Numbered from the stretch's first letter, positions 23,147-33,215 are shown. The stretch is 64,000 bases of DNA from Acidobacteriaceae bacterium (GCA_003139095.1 PLHW01000010.1:62001-126000); one strand, 5' to 3'. Numbers and translations: made by a program. The notes: generated from the letters alone by a model not told the origin.

Positions 23147-24837
23147 CGCCCTGCCCCGGAGCCCAGTGCATTGTTCACCATTTTCTGTGCTTCACGGAGA
23201 ATGGCCTTCAGATGTGACTCGCTCTTAAAGCTCTCCGCGTAGATCTTGTAGATGTTCTCCGTGCCGGAGGGCCGGGCCGCGAACCAGCCGCTGTCTGCTA
23301 AGACTTTCAGTCCGCCAATCGGAGCTTGATTACCTGGGGCTTTCGTGAGCTTGGCGGTGATCGGTTCGCCCGCCAGTTCCGCCTCCCGGACTGCATCCGG
23401 AGAGAGCTGCTGCAATTTCGCCTTCTGTTCCGGCGTGGCCGGGGCGTCGATACGCGTGTAATAAGATGTGCCGAATTCCGCGGTTAGTTCGCGGTAATGC
23501 TCGCCAGGATCCTTCCCTGTGCGGGCGGTAATCTCGGCGGCCAGCAGGTCCATGATTGGCCCATCCTTGTCCGTCGTCCACACGGTACCGTCCAGGCGGA
23601 GAAAACTTGCCCCCGCGCTTTCTTCGCCACCGAAACAGAATGAGCCGTCTACCAGTCCTGGCACAAACCATTTGAAACCTACGGGCACTTCACACAGCTT
23701 GCGTCCGAGCTTGTCAACAACGCGGTCGATCATGCTGCTGCTTACCAGAGTCTTCCCCACAGCCGAATCGTGACGCCACTTCGGACGGTGCGTGAGCAGA
23801 TATTGAATCGCCACCGAGAGGTAATGGTTCGGATTCATTAAACCCGCGATGGGCGTGACAATCCCGTGCCGGTCGGAATCGGGATCATTGGCGAAAGCCA
23901 CCTGGTACTGATCTTTCAGCCCAACCAATCGCGCCATTGCATACGGACTGGAACAATCCATGCGGATCTTGCCGTCGTGGTCCACCGTCATGAATGAAAA
24001 GGTCGGGTCGATGATTGGATTGACAACAGCGACGTCCAGCCCGTAAATCGAGTTGATCGGCTCCCAGTACGGCCGCGCCGCGCCGCCCAGAGGATCGACG
24101 GCGAGCTTCAGCTTGGCGCCGCGAATGGCGTCGATGTCCACGACATTCTTGAGATCGCGCACGTAAGGCAGGACGAAGTCTTCCTGGTGCGTGCTTGCGG
24201 CTCGAATCGCTTTATCGTAGGGGATGCGCTTTACGTCTCTGTTTCCTGCCCGCAATAACTCATTCGCGCGATTTTGCACCCACCCGGTTACGTCCGTATC
24301 CGCAGGCCCGCCGTTTGGCGGGTTGTACTTGAAGCCTCCGTCCTCGGGCGGATTGTGGGATGGCGTAATGACGATGCCATCCGCAAGATGGTCTTTGCGA
24401 CCGCGGTTGTAAACGAGAATCGCTCGGGAGATAACTGGCGTCGGCGTTACACCATCGTTCTCCTGGATGATGGTCTCAACGTTATTAGCCGCCAGCACTT
24501 CGAGTGCAGTGCGCTGTGCCGGGGCGGAAAGCGCATGCGTGTCCTTCCCCATATATAAAGGACCGTCGATCCCCTGCCCCTTGCGGTACTCGCAGATGGC
24601 CTGCGTAATCGCCAGTATGTGCGCTTCATTGAAAGCACCGTGCAGCGAAGACCCACGGTGTCCGCTCGTGCCAAACGCGACGAGTTGATTGCGGTCGCCC
24701 ACGTCAGGCTTGCGATCGAAGTACTCTTTCTCCAAACGCGCTACGTCAACCAGCAGTTCCTTCGGCGCTGGCTTGCCGGCCAACGGCGAGATTGCCGGGC
24801 CATCGGCCCCGGACTGTTTTCCTAAGGTATGGGGCAT
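23143..24837 (-). CDS. pgm: alpha-D-glucose phosphate-specific phosphoglucomutase
   Basis: Interconverts glucose 1-phosphate and glucose 6-phosphate. The active serine loop is [17 protein letters not shown]. The metal loop is [13 protein letters not shown]. The sugar-binding [12 protein letters not shown] and the phosphate-binding [13 protein letters not shown] are present. At 564 residues it is the Pgm rather than the PMM/PGM type. The start overlaps glgP by 16 bases. It passes glycogen-derived glucose 1-phosphate into the pathways encoded around it. Confidence 0.96.
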   Translation of the reverse strand: MPHTLGKQSGADGPAISPLAGKPAPKELLVDVARLEKEYFDRKPDVGDRNQLVAFGTSGHRGSSLHGAFNEAHILAITQAICEYRKGQGIDGPLYMGKDTHALSAPAQRTALEVLAANNVETIIQENDGVTPTPVISRAILVYNRGRKDHLADGIVITPSHNPPEDGGFKYNPPNGGPADTDVTGWVQNRANELLRAGNRDVKRIPYDKAIRAASTHQEDFVLPYVRDLKNVVDIDAIRGAKLKLAVDPLGGAARPYWEPINSIYGLDVAVVNPIIDPTFSFMTVDHDGKIRMDCSSPYAMARLVGLKDQYQVAFANDPDSDRHGIVTPIAGLMNPNHYLSVAIQYLLTHRPKWRHDSAVGKTLVSSSMIDRVVDKLGRKLCEVPVGFKWFVPGLVDGSFCFGGEESAGASFLRLDGTVWTTDKDGPIMDLLAAEITARTGKDPGEHYRELTAEFGTSYYTRIDAPATPEQKAKLQQLSPDAVREAELAGEPITAKLTKAPGNQAPIGGLKVLADSGWFAARPSGTENIYKIYAESFKSESHLKAILREAQKMVNNALGSGAGR

Positions 24838-27350
24838 GGCTCCGCCTTCCAGATTTCCGTTGCATATTCGTGAATGGTACGGTCGCTCGAAAACTTGCCG
24901 GAGCTGGCCACGTTCAGGATTGCCTTCTGCGCCCAGGCGCCGGGGTCGCGATACAGTGCCCCGAGGTGTTCCTGCGCTTGGACGTATGAGGTCAGGTCCG
25001 CCAGGTGCATATAGCGATCGCCGAAGAGCAGCAGTGTATCGTGCAGCGGAGCGAATATTCCCGGTTCGTAACGGCTGAAGTAATCAGAGAAGATAAGGTC
25101 CAGTGCCGCCCGCGTCTCCGGTTCGTGCTCATAGTGCCAGTTTGGACTGTACCAGGAACGGCTGTTCTCGACTTGTTCGACAGTCAGTCCAAACAGGAAC
25201 ATGTTTTCTTCCCCAGTCTCCTCTGCCATCTCGATGGTCGCACCATCCCGCGTGCCGACAGTCAGAGCCCCATTCATCATGAACTTCATGTTGCTGGTTC
25301 CGCTGGCCTCATAACCGGCAGTCGAAATCTGATTGGAGACATCGCTCGCCGGAATCAGTCGTTCCGCCAGCGAAACATTGTACTCAGGGAGAAAAACAAC
25401 CTTGATTCGCCCACGCACCGCAGGGTCACCGTCAATCGTGCCTGCCAGGTTGTTGATGAATTTTATGATCAGTTTCGCCAGGCGATAGGCCGGTGCCGCT
25501 TTACCGGCGAAGAAGAATGTGCGCGGCACCATCTCCATATCGGGATTTTCCCGCAGCCGGTTATAAACAACGACGATCCGCAGAGCGTTCAGCAGTTGGC
25601 GTTTGTATTCGTGAATGCGCTTGATTTGGCAGTCGAAAATCGTGTCCGGGTCCACGACCTGCCCTGACGTCCCCTTAAGCCAGTCGGCAAAGCGTACCTT
25701 GGCCTCCCGTTTTGACTTGAGAAAAAGGTCGCGAGCGCTCGCGTCCTGAGCGAATGGCTTCAACTCGTTGAGTTGGCCTAGGTCAGTAATCCAACGATCA
25801 CCGATGACTTGCGTGATTGCACCAGCCAGCGCAGGATTGGCTTCCAGCAGCCAGCGCCGCGGTGTCACTCCATTCGTTTTGTTGCTGAAGCGTTCCGGAA
25901 ACATCTCCGCCAGATCCTTGACTGTCATCGTCCGCAGTAGCTTCGAGTGGACGGCGGCGACTCCATTGGTGCTGTGCGTGCCTACGATAGCGAGGTTGGC
26001 CATGCGAATCTTGCGCGAAGGCTTTTCTTCCACGAGACTAACGCGCTCGACGCGCCCCTCGTCGCCGGGGAAGCGAAGACGCACTTCGTCGAGCAAACGC
26101 CGATTAATTTCGTAAATGATTTCCAGATGCCGGGGGAGTAGCACCTCGAACCAGGCAGCCGGCCATTTCTCAAGGGCCTCAGGCAGTAACGTGTGATTAG
26201 TATAGGCGAGAGTCTTTTTCGTCAGATCCCATGCCTGGTCCCACCCAAGGTGCGCATCATCCAGCAGGATGCGCATCAATTCCGCGACGGACATCGAGGG
26301 ATGTGTATCGTTAAGTTGGATCGCGACCTTTTCCGGAAGTTGGTTCCAGTCGGTGTTGTGGCGCTGAAAGCGGCGAATCAGGTCGGCCAGCGAGCAGGCA
26401 ACCAGGAAATACTCCTGCACAAAACGCAACCCCTGCCCCACGGTCGTGGAGTCGTCAGGATACAGTACGCGTGTTAGCGATTCTGCTTCGAGAGTCTGGC
26501 CGAGCGCGCCTACGAAATCTCCGGTGCCGAATTCCTCGAAGTCGAAGTAGTCGGGCGCTGCCGCGGCCCAGAGCCGGAGAGTATTAATCGTCTTTCCTCC
26601 GTAGCCCACAATCGGGCGATCAAAAGGTATGCCGATCAGGCTCGAAGGCCGGCCGGGAATGACCTTAAAATTGCCCCCTCGCAGCACGAAGGAACAGTTC
26701 AGCTTCACTTCCACCTTCTCGTGCGGGCGGGCGATCTCCCAGGGATCGTCAGCGCGTAGCCAATTATCGGGGTTCTCTTGCTGCCAACCGTTCGTAAATG
26801 ACTGCCGAAACATACCGTATTCGTAGCGCAGTCCATAACCTGTGGCGGGCAGTTGCAGAGTGGCCATCGAGTCGAGGAAACACGCCGCAAGACGGCCCAG
26901 CCCGCCGTTCCCGAGACCTGCATCCGGTTCCTGCTCGATCAATTCCAGCCAGTCAATTCCTTTCTCCTGAATCGCATGCTGGGCCACGGGATCAAGCAGG
27001 AGGTTCGTGATGTTGTTGGCCAGCGAACGGCCGAGGAGAAATTCCAGAGAGAGGTAGTAAATACGTTTAGCGTTCTGCTGCTCATACGTGGTTTTCGTCA
27101 GCACCCAACGCTGCGCCAGGATGTCACGCACGGAATGGGCAATTGCCTCGAATTTCTCCCGGGCGCTCGCTACCTTCGGGTCAATCGCCCGATCAAAAAC
27201 TAGATGCCGTTCATAGAATGCGTTTTCCGTCCCCACAAATGGAATCGGTCCGCACCCGTACCGACGGAGAAGCTGCGAAACACTGGCTGAGTTTGTTGTC
27301 ATCGGAACGACTTTTGCGGAGTTTGGGCGCACCACACTCTCTGTACTCAT
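24822..27350 (-). CDS. glgP: glycogen/maltodextrin phosphorylase
   Basis: Releases glucose 1-phosphate from alpha-1,4-glucans. At 842 residues it is full length. Signs are [40 protein letters not shown], the catalytic [12 protein letters not shown], and the pyridoxal-phosphate lysine in [17 protein letters not shown] 27350 follows AGAAGGA. It is 21 bp after the histidine phosphatase gene and overlaps pgm, so these are one transcript. Confidence 0.97.
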   Translation of the reverse strand: MSTESVVRPNSAKVVPMTTNSASVSQLLRRYGCGPIPFVGTENAFYERHLVFDRAIDPKVASAREKFEAIAHSVRDILAQRWVLTKTTYEQQNAKRIYYLSLEFLLGRSLANNITNLLLDPVAQHAIQEKGIDWLELIEQEPDAGLGNGGLGRLAACFLDSMATLQLPATGYGLRYEYGMFRQSFTNGWQQENPDNWLRADDPWEIARPHEKVEVKLNCSFVLRGGNFKVIPGRPSSLIGIPFDRPIVGYGGKTINTLRLWAAAAPDYFDFEEFGTGDFVGALGQTLEAESLTRVLYPDDSTTVGQGLRFVQEYFLVACSLADLIRRFQRHNTDWNQLPEKVAIQLNDTHPSMSVAELMRILLDDAHLGWDQAWDLTKKTLAYTNHTLLPEALEKWPAAWFEVLLPRHLEIIYEINRRLLDEVRLRFPGDEGRVERVSLVEEKPSRKIRMANLAIVGTHSTNGVAAVHSKLLRTMTVKDLAEMFPERFSNKTNGVTPRRWLLEANPALAGAITQVIGDRWITDLGQLNELKPFAQDASARDLFLKSKREAKVRFADWLKGTSGQVVDPDTIFDCQIKRIHEYKRQLLNALRIVVVYNRLRENPDMEMVPRTFFFAGKAAPAYRLAKLIIKFINNLAGTIDGDPAVRGRIKVVFLPEYNVSLAERLIPASDVSNQISTAGYEASGTSNMKFMMNGALTVGTRDGATIEMAEETGEENMFLFGLTVEQVENSRSWYSPNWHYEHEPETRAALDLIFSDYFSRYEPGIFAPLHDTLLLFGDRYMHLADLTSYVQAQEHLGALYRDPGAWAQKAILNVASSGKFSSDRTIHEYATEIWKAEPCPIP

Positions 27351-27371
27351 TCGATATCCTTCTCGTCTGAT

Positions 27372-28031
27372 TTATCTGTGAACGGTGTTGCCCACAAGAG
27401 CCGCCAGCCCCTCGCCGGATAAGTGCGTCGACTCATTGACTACGTGGTGATCGTCATTCCAGAGCCGGATCACTGGCCGGGACAAATTGTGTTCATAACT
27501 GAGCGCGCTCAGGCTCGCCGGACTTAGAAGAAAATACCTTCCCCCAGTTCCCGGGCCCAAAGCCAGCCAACGCGCGGTCAACACGCGAATGAAGTGTCCG
27601 CTCGAAAACAGCAGTACATCCCCTCGGACGCTACGGACTCGCTCGACGACGCGATCCGCCCGTGCGCCGATTTGTTCTGGCGATTCTCCTCCTGGGGCGC
27701 CCTCGCGAAATAAATCCCAGTGGGGGTTCACTCGGAGAATTTCGGCCGAGGTCAGTGCTTCGTATTTTCCGTAGTCCCATTCCACTAGGTCGGGATCGCT
27801 GATGGCCCCCGCTCCAAATCCAGATAACTGACAGGTTCGCGCGGCACGCTGCAAGGGACTGGTAAACACTTTTGCAAATGTCATGCCCTTCAATCGTTCT
27901 CCAAGCCGCACGGCGTTGTGTTCGCCATCAGGTGTAAGAGGCAGATCGGTAAGTCCAGTATGCTGGCCAGAGCGAGTCCAAGCCGTATTCCCGTGCCGCG
28001 CTATATACACCACTGGAAGTGCGTCGCTCAT
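27372..28031 (-). CDS. histidine phosphatase, SHB17-like (candidate sedoheptulose-1,7-bisphosphatase)
   Basis: This 219-residue protein belongs to the phosphoglycerate-mutase-like superfamily. The phosphoenzyme histidine is in YIARHGNTAW and the second histidine in LLFSSGHFIRVL. The stretch SGQHTGLTDLPLTPDGE closely resembles yeast sedoheptulose bisphosphatase Shb17, as does DLVEWDYGKYE. The role is therefore more likely sugar bisphosphate hydrolysis than glycolytic mutase. Linkage to glycogen and pentose phosphate genes agrees. ATG 28031 has GAGGAG upstream; about 75 in-frame codons before it overlap ackA and are not used. Confidence 0.82.
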   Translation of the reverse strand: MSDALPVVYIARHGNTAWTRSGQHTGLTDLPLTPDGEHNAVRLGERLKGMTFAKVFTSPLQRAARTCQLSGFGAGAISDPDLVEWDYGKYEALTSAEILRVNPHWDLFREGAPGGESPEQIGARADRVVERVRSVRGDVLLFSSGHFIRVLTARWLALGPGTGGRYFLLSPASLSALSYEHNLSRPVIRLWNDDHHVVNESTHLSGEGLAALVGNTVHR

Positions 28032-28134
28032 GCTTTCTTTGCTCCTCTTGGACACTGGGCATTCACAGTTCCACATGCTTGCCCGCCGAATGCCTAGTCC
28101 ACACGTCCCCTTTCGCTCGGCGGCTGACCAGAAA

Positions 28135-28147
28135 TTTGGCAGGTGAC
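28135..28147 (+). promoter_or_regulatory. TTTGGCANNTGAC motif, copy B
   Basis: Perfect match TTTGGCAGGTGAC, followed by TGGCG. It is 104 bp upstream of the SHB17-like gene that opens the glycogen-use operon, in the gap after ackA. Confidence 0.45.
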
Positions 28148-28197
28148 TGGCGCGAGCCCGACACAGAGCCGCCGTTCCGTACGCGTACTTCGATCGT

Positions 28198-29430
28198 TCA
28201 GCTTGCTGTACCGACTGGCGCGGCAGCGTGCAAGAGCTTCCAGCATTCCGCCGCAATGGCCCAGTCCTCCTCCGCCCGGATTACAAGGACACGAACCCGG
28301 GAATCTGCCGCAGCAATGTCGCAATCGATGAACGGCCGCGCGTTCAGTTCGCGGTCAAGTTTGAGGCCGAGGAATTCCAATGTGCTACACGCTGCCGCTC
28401 GCACTTCGGGAGAGTTCTCGCCCACTCCCGCGGTAAACACCAGAACGTCCATTCCTCCCAACACGGCGGCCATAGCGCCGATCGCTGCCCGCAATCGGCA
28501 TATATAGATGTCAAACGCCAACTTTGCTCTCGGGTGACCTCCTTGCACACCTGCCAGGATGTCGCGCATATCGCCCGAGAGACCCGAGATTCCCAGCAGC
28601 CCAGACTCCTGGTTCAGCACGTGGTCGATCTCTTGACCATCGAGCTGGCCTTGACGCATCAGGAAAGTTAGAATGCCGGGATCTACCGAGCCCGATCGTG
28701 TTCCCATCATCAGGCCCTCTAAAGGAGTAAACCCCATCGTGGTATCAACGCTGCGGCCTCCCTGAATTGCCGTCACGGAGCATCCATTGCCTAGATGGCA
28801 AGTGACAATTCTTAGCGAATTCGTGTCCTTACTCAGCAGTTGAGCGGCGCGGCCGGCGCAATACTGATGATTGATCCCGTGGAATCCGTATCGCCGGATT
28901 CCCTTCGCGATCCACTCATATGGGCCGGGATAAATCGCAGCCGACTCTGGCATTTGGCGATGAAAGCCGGTATCGAAAACCGCAACCTGAGGAACAGCGC
29001 CGAGAACACTTCCGACGATTTCCACACCCTCGAGTTCAGCGCGAATATGCAGGGGCGCGAGAGGGGAGACGCGGGCAATCGCAGAGCGCACCTCGGGCGT
29101 GATGACCACGGGATCCTCGAAGTGGGGGCCACCATGGACTACGCGATGCCCCACCGCGTCGATCTCGGAGACAGAAGCAATAGCGCGCGTGTTTCCGTCC
29201 CGCGCCGTGCGCAGCAAATGCCTGACAACTTCTTCACGTGAAGAGACTGGGAGTTGTTCTTTGAGAGTCGCCCCCGCAGCGTTCTTCGCCGCAATCGTCG
29301 CGGTGTCGCCCCCAAACTCGATTTTTCCTTCCCACAGGCAACGCGGCGGATGATCCGGCAGAGTTCCGTCTATTTCGTAAATGCACGCCTTTTGGCTGCT
29401 GGAACCCGAATTGAGCACGAGGATCTTCAT
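28198..29430 (-). CDS. ackA: acetate kinase
   Basis: Makes ATP and acetate from acetyl phosphate. The 410 residues have LVLNSGSSSQKACIYEI, GHRVVHGG, FDTGFHRQMPESA, YGFHGINHQYC, the TCHLGNGCSV block, and VFTAGVGENSPEVR near the C-terminus. No phosphotransacetylase or phosphoketolase is in the window. The insert around EIDGTLPDHPP is a little longer than usual. There is no good ribosome site before ATG 29430. The stop is 167 bp before the next operon. Confidence 0.95.
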   Translation of the reverse strand: MKILVLNSGSSSQKACIYEIDGTLPDHPPRCLWEGKIEFGGDTATIAAKNAAGATLKEQLPVSSREEVVRHLLRTARDGNTRAIASVSEIDAVGHRVVHGGPHFEDPVVITPEVRSAIARVSPLAPLHIRAELEGVEIVGSVLGAVPQVAVFDTGFHRQMPESAAIYPGPYEWIAKGIRRYGFHGINHQYCAGRAAQLLSKDTNSLRIVTCHLGNGCSVTAIQGGRSVDTTMGFTPLEGLMMGTRSGSVDPGILTFLMRQGQLDGQEIDHVLNQESGLLGISGLSGDMRDILAGVQGGHPRAKLAFDIYICRLRAAIGAMAAVLGGMDVLVFTAGVGENSPEVRAAACSTLEFLGLKLDRELNARPFIDCDIAAADSRVRVLVIRAEEDWAIAAECWKLLHAAAPVGTAS

Positions 29431-29555
29431 GTCTGGGCTGGATTTGGGCTTCTCCGTTTCTTGGCTATCTGGGGAGCAACCGACCTACCAAACGCGAAAG
29501 TCTCGCAGAATACGGGGATATCCAGGAATGCATACCCTACCGTCCTCGAAACGGT

Positions 29556-29634
29556 CGGTAAGTGACTGTCGAAAGCATGGCAAGTGACAAAATCGCCAAC
29601 TGCCGCTGCGATCACCTGTGAGTTGGCAAGTGCT
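29556..29634 (+). promoter_or_regulatory. three clustered GGYAAGTG elements upstream of ackA, including motif copy C
   Basis: Three same-strand elements lie within 80 bp: GGTAAGTGACTG near 29557, the main copy CATGGCAAGTGAC at 29576-29588, and TTGGCAAGTGCTG near 29623. They are 125-205 bp upstream of ackA and downstream of the Usp gene. The clustering suggests binding sites for one regulator; this is inference. Confidence 0.45.
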
Positions 29635-29649
29635 GTTCTGGTTTCCAGG

Positions 29650-30570
29650 CTAGTCAGCCCGCACCGTTAGTACTGGACATGGGGCACCGCATACCACTCG
29701 ATAAGAGTTCGTCGAGAGAAAGCGATTGGTAAACCGGTGGGCCGCTGGCACGGTAAGCACGATCAAATCGGCGGCAGCGCGCTCCGCCTCGCGCAGGATC
29801 AGGTCGCTCTGAGTGCCGATCTCGGGTGGCAATTGCGGAAGGTTGGTTATATTCCTCCCCAAAGCGGTGTCCCTCAACTCAGAATCGCGCCACTCGAACT
29901 GGGACACTCTTGCGAGTACGCGTCCGGCATGTTCTTCGAACACATGGGCGACGCTAAGCCGGGAGCTGTACTTCCGCGCGAGCGAAAAGGCGTACGATTC
30001 CGCCAGCTTGGAATGCGCGGAGGCATCGTAGGCAAAGAGAATGCTCTCCGGTCCGAATTGCTCTAGCCTGTTTCGATCCATGTACGGACCTACCACAAGC
30101 ACCGGACAAGAAGCATGATCCACAACCGTTTCCGCGACTGATCCGAGCGCCAGCTTCTTCCAGCCGGTTCGGCCGTGCGTGCCCACGACGATCAAGCCAA
30201 GATCGAGGGCGTGGGCCATATCCGGGAGGATGGTCGGCAGTTCTGCGACTTCCACTTGAAACTTGACATTGACATTCTTAGCCAGACCGCTGCAGCGTAG
30301 GTCCGAATCCAGTCGTTGCATGTCGCGCCAGGCAGCCTCGCGGGCTGTCTGCGCTGCATCGGGCGCCCCCATGTTGTAGGGTGTGGGGTCGATGCAATGA
30401 AACACGTGCAATGTGGCGGCGTACCTGACCGCGATCCCGAGCGCATAATTGAGGGCTCTCGCCGAACTTTTTGAGAAATCGGTTGCCAGCAAGACATTGC
30501 GCAGAGTCAGCGCATCAGCGCTGGCGGGTGACGATTCGAGCAGTTCCATCCGTGAGACCGTCTCCTTCAT
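29650..30570 (-). CDS. tandem universal stress protein (two Usp domains)
   Basis: Cytoplasmic UspA-type protein, 306 residues. Domain one (about 25-165) begins NVLLATDFSKSSARAL and ends with the ATP-binding pattern GTHGRTGWKKLALGSVAE. Domain two (about 175-303) starts ILFAYDASAHSKLAESY, but its nucleotide motif is degenerate: the Gly-x2-Gly-x9-Gly-Ser/Thr spacing is absent. AAGGA precedes ATG 30570. Co-location with acetate kinase is a common stress arrangement. The second domain may be structural rather than ATP-binding. Confidence 0.92.
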   Translation of the reverse strand: MKETVSRMELLESSPASADALTLRNVLLATDFSKSSARALNYALGIAVRYAATLHVFHCIDPTPYNMGAPDAAQTAREAAWRDMQRLDSDLRCSGLAKNVNVKFQVEVAELPTILPDMAHALDLGLIVVGTHGRTGWKKLALGSVAETVVDHASCPVLVVGPYMDRNRLEQFGPESILFAYDASAHSKLAESYAFSLARKYSSRLSVAHVFEEHAGRVLARVSQFEWRDSELRDTALGRNITNLPQLPPEIGTQSDLILREAERAAADLIVLTVPAAHRFTNRFLSTNSYRVVCGAPCPVLTVRAD

Positions 30571-30601
30571 ATCTTCCTTGGAGCCAATTCAGACAGCAAC
30601 G

Positions 30602-31426
30602 CTAATTGCCGCTAACCACGGCTCGTGCATGAGCCTCTTGCGAAGGCAGCGATACCTCTTTGTTTTGGGCGCCATTTACGACGTAATCCTGGTGGTCGAT
30701 GGTCAGGACCTTCTTGCCGTACAGCCGAACCTGCACAAACGTCTCGTCTCTTTGCGGCAGCCAGAATCCACCAATCTTCTGGTACTGCCGCACGAAGTCG
30801 GCTCGCTCGATCCAGAAGGAAAGCTTCCTGGCGGGATGGCCTTCGATCCGGACCACCGCGTAGTCGTCAACATCAATCCAAAGTTTGCCTTCAAACAGGT
30901 ACTTGTCTTTTCGTTTCGGCGTCGCTTGCAAGACAAAACAGCGGTAGGGTCCCACCTGTTGTTCGCCCAGCAAAGCAGCGCTGTAGTTGTCAGGGGTGAT
31001 GGCGCTGTCGTGATGCTCCTTGCCGGCGGCGGTTTCGATTTCACTGCTGATGAGCGGGTTCAGGGCGAGGTGTCGGATCAGTCCCGACCCCTTTTCGGAT
31101 GTGACGACAAATCTTTTTTTGTCGGGCGCACGGAACTCCATCCGCCCGGTCTCTTCGGCGTGCACTTTCCCCTTCAAATCGACGACCTGATAGGTTCTCA
31201 AGGCCGAGTAATCGGCCAGCGCTGTCTTTCGCAATTCGTTATGAGCCAGCAACTCCGCAAAAATCTGGCCTTCCGTAACCCCTGGCCGCAGGGGCTCGAG
31301 TGGAGTTGCGAGAGCTTGGTCGCTTTCCTGCCCAAGCTGCGCCATTGCGGACACTGCCGACGTTGTCAGGCCGATCAGAATCGCGGCGATGAAAACAGGT
31401 TTAATTTGGATTATCGGCGTTGCCAT
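30602..31426 (-). CDS. secreted LolA-like / outer-membrane lipoprotein-sorting type protein
   Basis: A 274-residue exported protein. The signal peptide is residues 1-29 (hydrophobic FIAAILIGLTTSAVSAMAQ). The mature part has alternating strands such as GRMEFRAPDKKRFVVTSEKG, LQATPKRKDKYLFEGKLWID and GFWLPQRDE, the layout of the LolA/LolB half-barrel that binds lipid. GGAGGGG precedes ATG 31426. The link to LolA is by fold pattern only. A lipoprotein carrier or an envelope-stress anchor are both possible. Confidence 0.72.
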   Translation of the reverse strand: MATPIIQIKPVFIAAILIGLTTSAVSAMAQLGQESDQALATPLEPLRPGVTEGQIFAELLAHNELRKTALADYSALRTYQVVDLKGKVHAEETGRMEFRAPDKKRFVVTSEKGSGLIRHLALNPLISSEIETAAGKEHHDSAITPDNYSAALLGEQQVGPYRCFVLQATPKRKDKYLFEGKLWIDVDDYAVVRIEGHPARKLSFWIERADFVRQYQKIGGFWLPQRDETFVQVRLYGKKVLTIDHQDYVVNGAQNKEVSLPSQEAHARAVVSGN

Positions 31427-31508
31427 GTCCCCTCCAAGCGCATTTCCTTCCCCTGCTTCAATCCTCGAAGCTGCGCACACCATGCCGGAACCTATTGTTG
31501 ATCACGAG

Positions 31509-32087
31509 TCACTGCGCACCCTGTGCCGGAACTGAGAGCGAGGGCTCCGGCAAAGCTGATTGTTTGATTGTATTGGCCACATTGCGGGCGAGGTTGTGGG
31601 TTGCTCGCAAGTTACTCCCCAGAAAACGGACATTACCGTCGACCGTGCGCTCCACGATGACCTGGCCGCCGCGAGTGCACAACTGGCTGCGCACGGTTAA
31701 CTTGGTTGCGCCGCTCACGGTGGTCACCGCGCGCCGAGTCTCGCTTCCCGCCGTGTACTTCTGCACAGTTGTTTTCAGAATCAATAGGTCGGAAACCTCT
31801 GTCGCATTTCGGTCACCCTCCCGAAGCACCTGCTTAAATTGCTTCGTCTTTCCCAGTTCCTGTAAGAGGCTCTCGTAGATGGCGATCTGAAAGGAGGGTG
31901 AGAGATTCACATCGCCGGGATCAACCTGGACCACTTGCACACTCCATTGCACGCCACCGGAACTGTCTCGACCGGAAGAGGATTTCGGCGTGGCGGCTTG
32001 AGCAGCCAGCTGCAGTGGATGTGCAACCGCCATCGCCACCATCGCTAGCGCCAGCAGGATCAATGAGACTCGCTTACTTGTGATCAC
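31509..32087 (-). CDS. secreted DUF4410-like protein, GTG start inside upstream gene
   Basis: A 192-residue exported protein of unknown function. GTG 32087 is chosen: GGAGG lies six bases before it and it opens straight into a signal peptide (VSLILLALAMVAMAVAHPL to AAQA). The mature domain (VQWSVQVVQVDPGDVNLSP, LLQELGKTKQFKQVLRE, SDLLILKTTVQKYTAGSETR) resembles DUF4410 proteins that look like outer-membrane assembly or curli-type lipoproteins. The first 14 bases overlap the end of the preceding gene, implying translational coupling. Confidence 0.7.
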   Translation of the reverse strand: MITSKRVSLILLALAMVAMAVAHPLQLAAQAATPKSSSGRDSSGGVQWSVQVVQVDPGDVNLSPSFQIAIYESLLQELGKTKQFKQVLREGDRNATEVSDLLILKTTVQKYTAGSETRRAVTTVSGATKLTVRSQLCTRGGQVIVERTVDGNVRFLGSNLRATHNLARNVANTIKQSALPEPSLSVPAQGAQ

Positions 32088-32664
32088 TTGAAACCTCCGC
32101 AGTGCTTTGCTTCGTAGCCTCGTCTTCGCTTTGGCGGACATGTGCTCCCCGGGCCACCAGTTCATCCCTGAGAGTTCCCCCTTGCCCTTTTTGTAACTGG
32201 AAGATCGCTCCGTGAACTCCCCCGTTTGCGTCAACGTACTCTAGGGTGAGAGTGTCGTACTTCTTGTGGGCAAAGAGGCTAACGACTCGTCCCCCACCGA
32301 ACGGAGTCGCAGCCTTTCCCAAAGTCATGGGCAACCCTCCGACTTGTCTACTCTGGTCGCCAGCAAAAACATCCTGGACAGAAGCAATACTCACTTCCAC
32401 CGCCGGCTTCCCATTCTTCTGAAACTGCAAAGCGCTACCTTGAATCGACAGTGTTCCGCCAGCATTGTTCGCTGCGCCTTCGAAGCCCATGAGATGTGTA
32501 ACCTGGGCACTGAATGGCGCAGTTACATTCGTTGGCGGGCTGGCGTTCTGGGCAAGCGCCGCGACAGCACACCCGATGAGAAGGATCAGATACGCCCAAA
32601 CCCGGTGCGGCATCGGCATGTAGCCGTGCGGCGTGTGCTCTGCTGGAACAATCCTGCGATTCAT
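32074..32664 (-). CDS. secreted protein of unknown function
   Basis: Not recognised. The 196 residues include a signal peptide (VWAYLILLIGCAVAALAQ) after a hydrophilic lead; a start at ATG 32619 (MPMPHRV) is an alternative. The mature part is beta-rich and glycine-rich (GTLSIQGSALQFQKNGKPAV, TLEYVDANGGVHGAIFQLQK), as in small PH-like or lipid-binding folds. It ends in a charged tail and overlaps the following gene by 14 bases. Confidence 0.65.
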   Translation of the reverse strand: MNRRIVPAEHTPHGYMPMPHRVWAYLILLIGCAVAALAQNASPPTNVTAPFSAQVTHLMGFEGAANNAGGTLSIQGSALQFQKNGKPAVEVSIASVQDVFAGDQSRQVGGLPMTLGKAATPFGGGRVVSLFAHKKYDTLTLEYVDANGGVHGAIFQLQKGQGGTLRDELVARGAHVRQSEDEATKQSTAEVSSDHK

Positions 32665-32830
32665 GTATGCTCTCCAATCCCTACCATCCGGAACTTCTTA
32701 ATCGTCGGCTAGACTCTGCCAAACTCTTACCTAATAACCTCAAGCATTCGAAGGTCCAGACCAGGAGTGTGGGCAAGCAAGAAGAAGCTGCGTTCGACCT
32801 GAACATCTTCACCGATCAAGTGACAAAGGT

Positions 32831-32843
32831 TTTGGCAAATGAC
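32831..32843 (+). promoter_or_regulatory. TTTGGCANNTGAC motif, copy D
   Basis: Perfect match TTTGGCAAATGAC, extended by TGGCA exactly as in copy B. It lies 167 bp upstream of the secreted-protein operon that starts at 32664. Confidence 0.45.
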
Positions 32844-32861
32844 TGGCAGACCCGGGCGAAG

Positions 32862-33215
32862 TTACTTGGTCTGTTTCGTGTCTGCAGCCGGTTTCCGGCT
32901 CACGATGGGTACCTCATGGGATTGGCCCAACAAATCGTTGTAGGTGATCGTTTGCTTTCCCACCAGCACAAGAATGTCGCGCCCCCCAGCGTACCGAACC
33001 GTTTTCATGCCGAGCGGCGGCGTGTACAAGAGTACGTAGACCGTGTCCGCCACCTTGACGCAAACGTCATAGCTGACGTCTTCGGAAGGGGTATTAGAGG
33101 CGGCCTGATGAGGCTTGACGCTAGTGATTGTGCCCACTTGATACTTCCCTGCGGACTGACACACCGCGGAAACTGCCGCCAGACCAATACAGATCGCGCA
33201 CAGTAGCTTAAACAT
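32862..33215 (-). CDS. small secreted protein of unknown function
   Basis: 117 residues with GAGGAG before ATG 33215. The signal peptide is LLCAICIGLAAVSAVCQ. The mature domain is short and beta-rich (GKYQVGTITSVKP, DTVYVLLYTPP, DILVLVGKQTITYND). It resembles the product of 35845-36177 in size and in the block D-I/V-L-V/L-L...ITY/ILTY, so the two may be distant paralogues. No known domain is apparent. Confidence 0.68.
   Translation of the reverse strand: MFKLLCAICIGLAAVSAVCQSAGKYQVGTITSVKPHQAASNTPSEDVSYDVCVKVADTVYVLLYTPPLGMKTVRYAGGRDILVLVGKQTITYNDLLGQSHEVPIVSRKPAADTKQTK

Noticed and set aside
28741-28815. TGGCAAGTGACAA inside ackA
   Set aside because: It encodes the conserved TCHLGNG block of acetate kinase, so the match to the intergenic motif is explained by coding constraint.
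28135-32848. Sigma-54 promoters at motif copies B, D and F (GG and GC spaced as -24/-12)
   Set aside because: The spacing fits only in the plus direction, which points away from the adjacent genes, and other copies of the motif lack the -12 GC.
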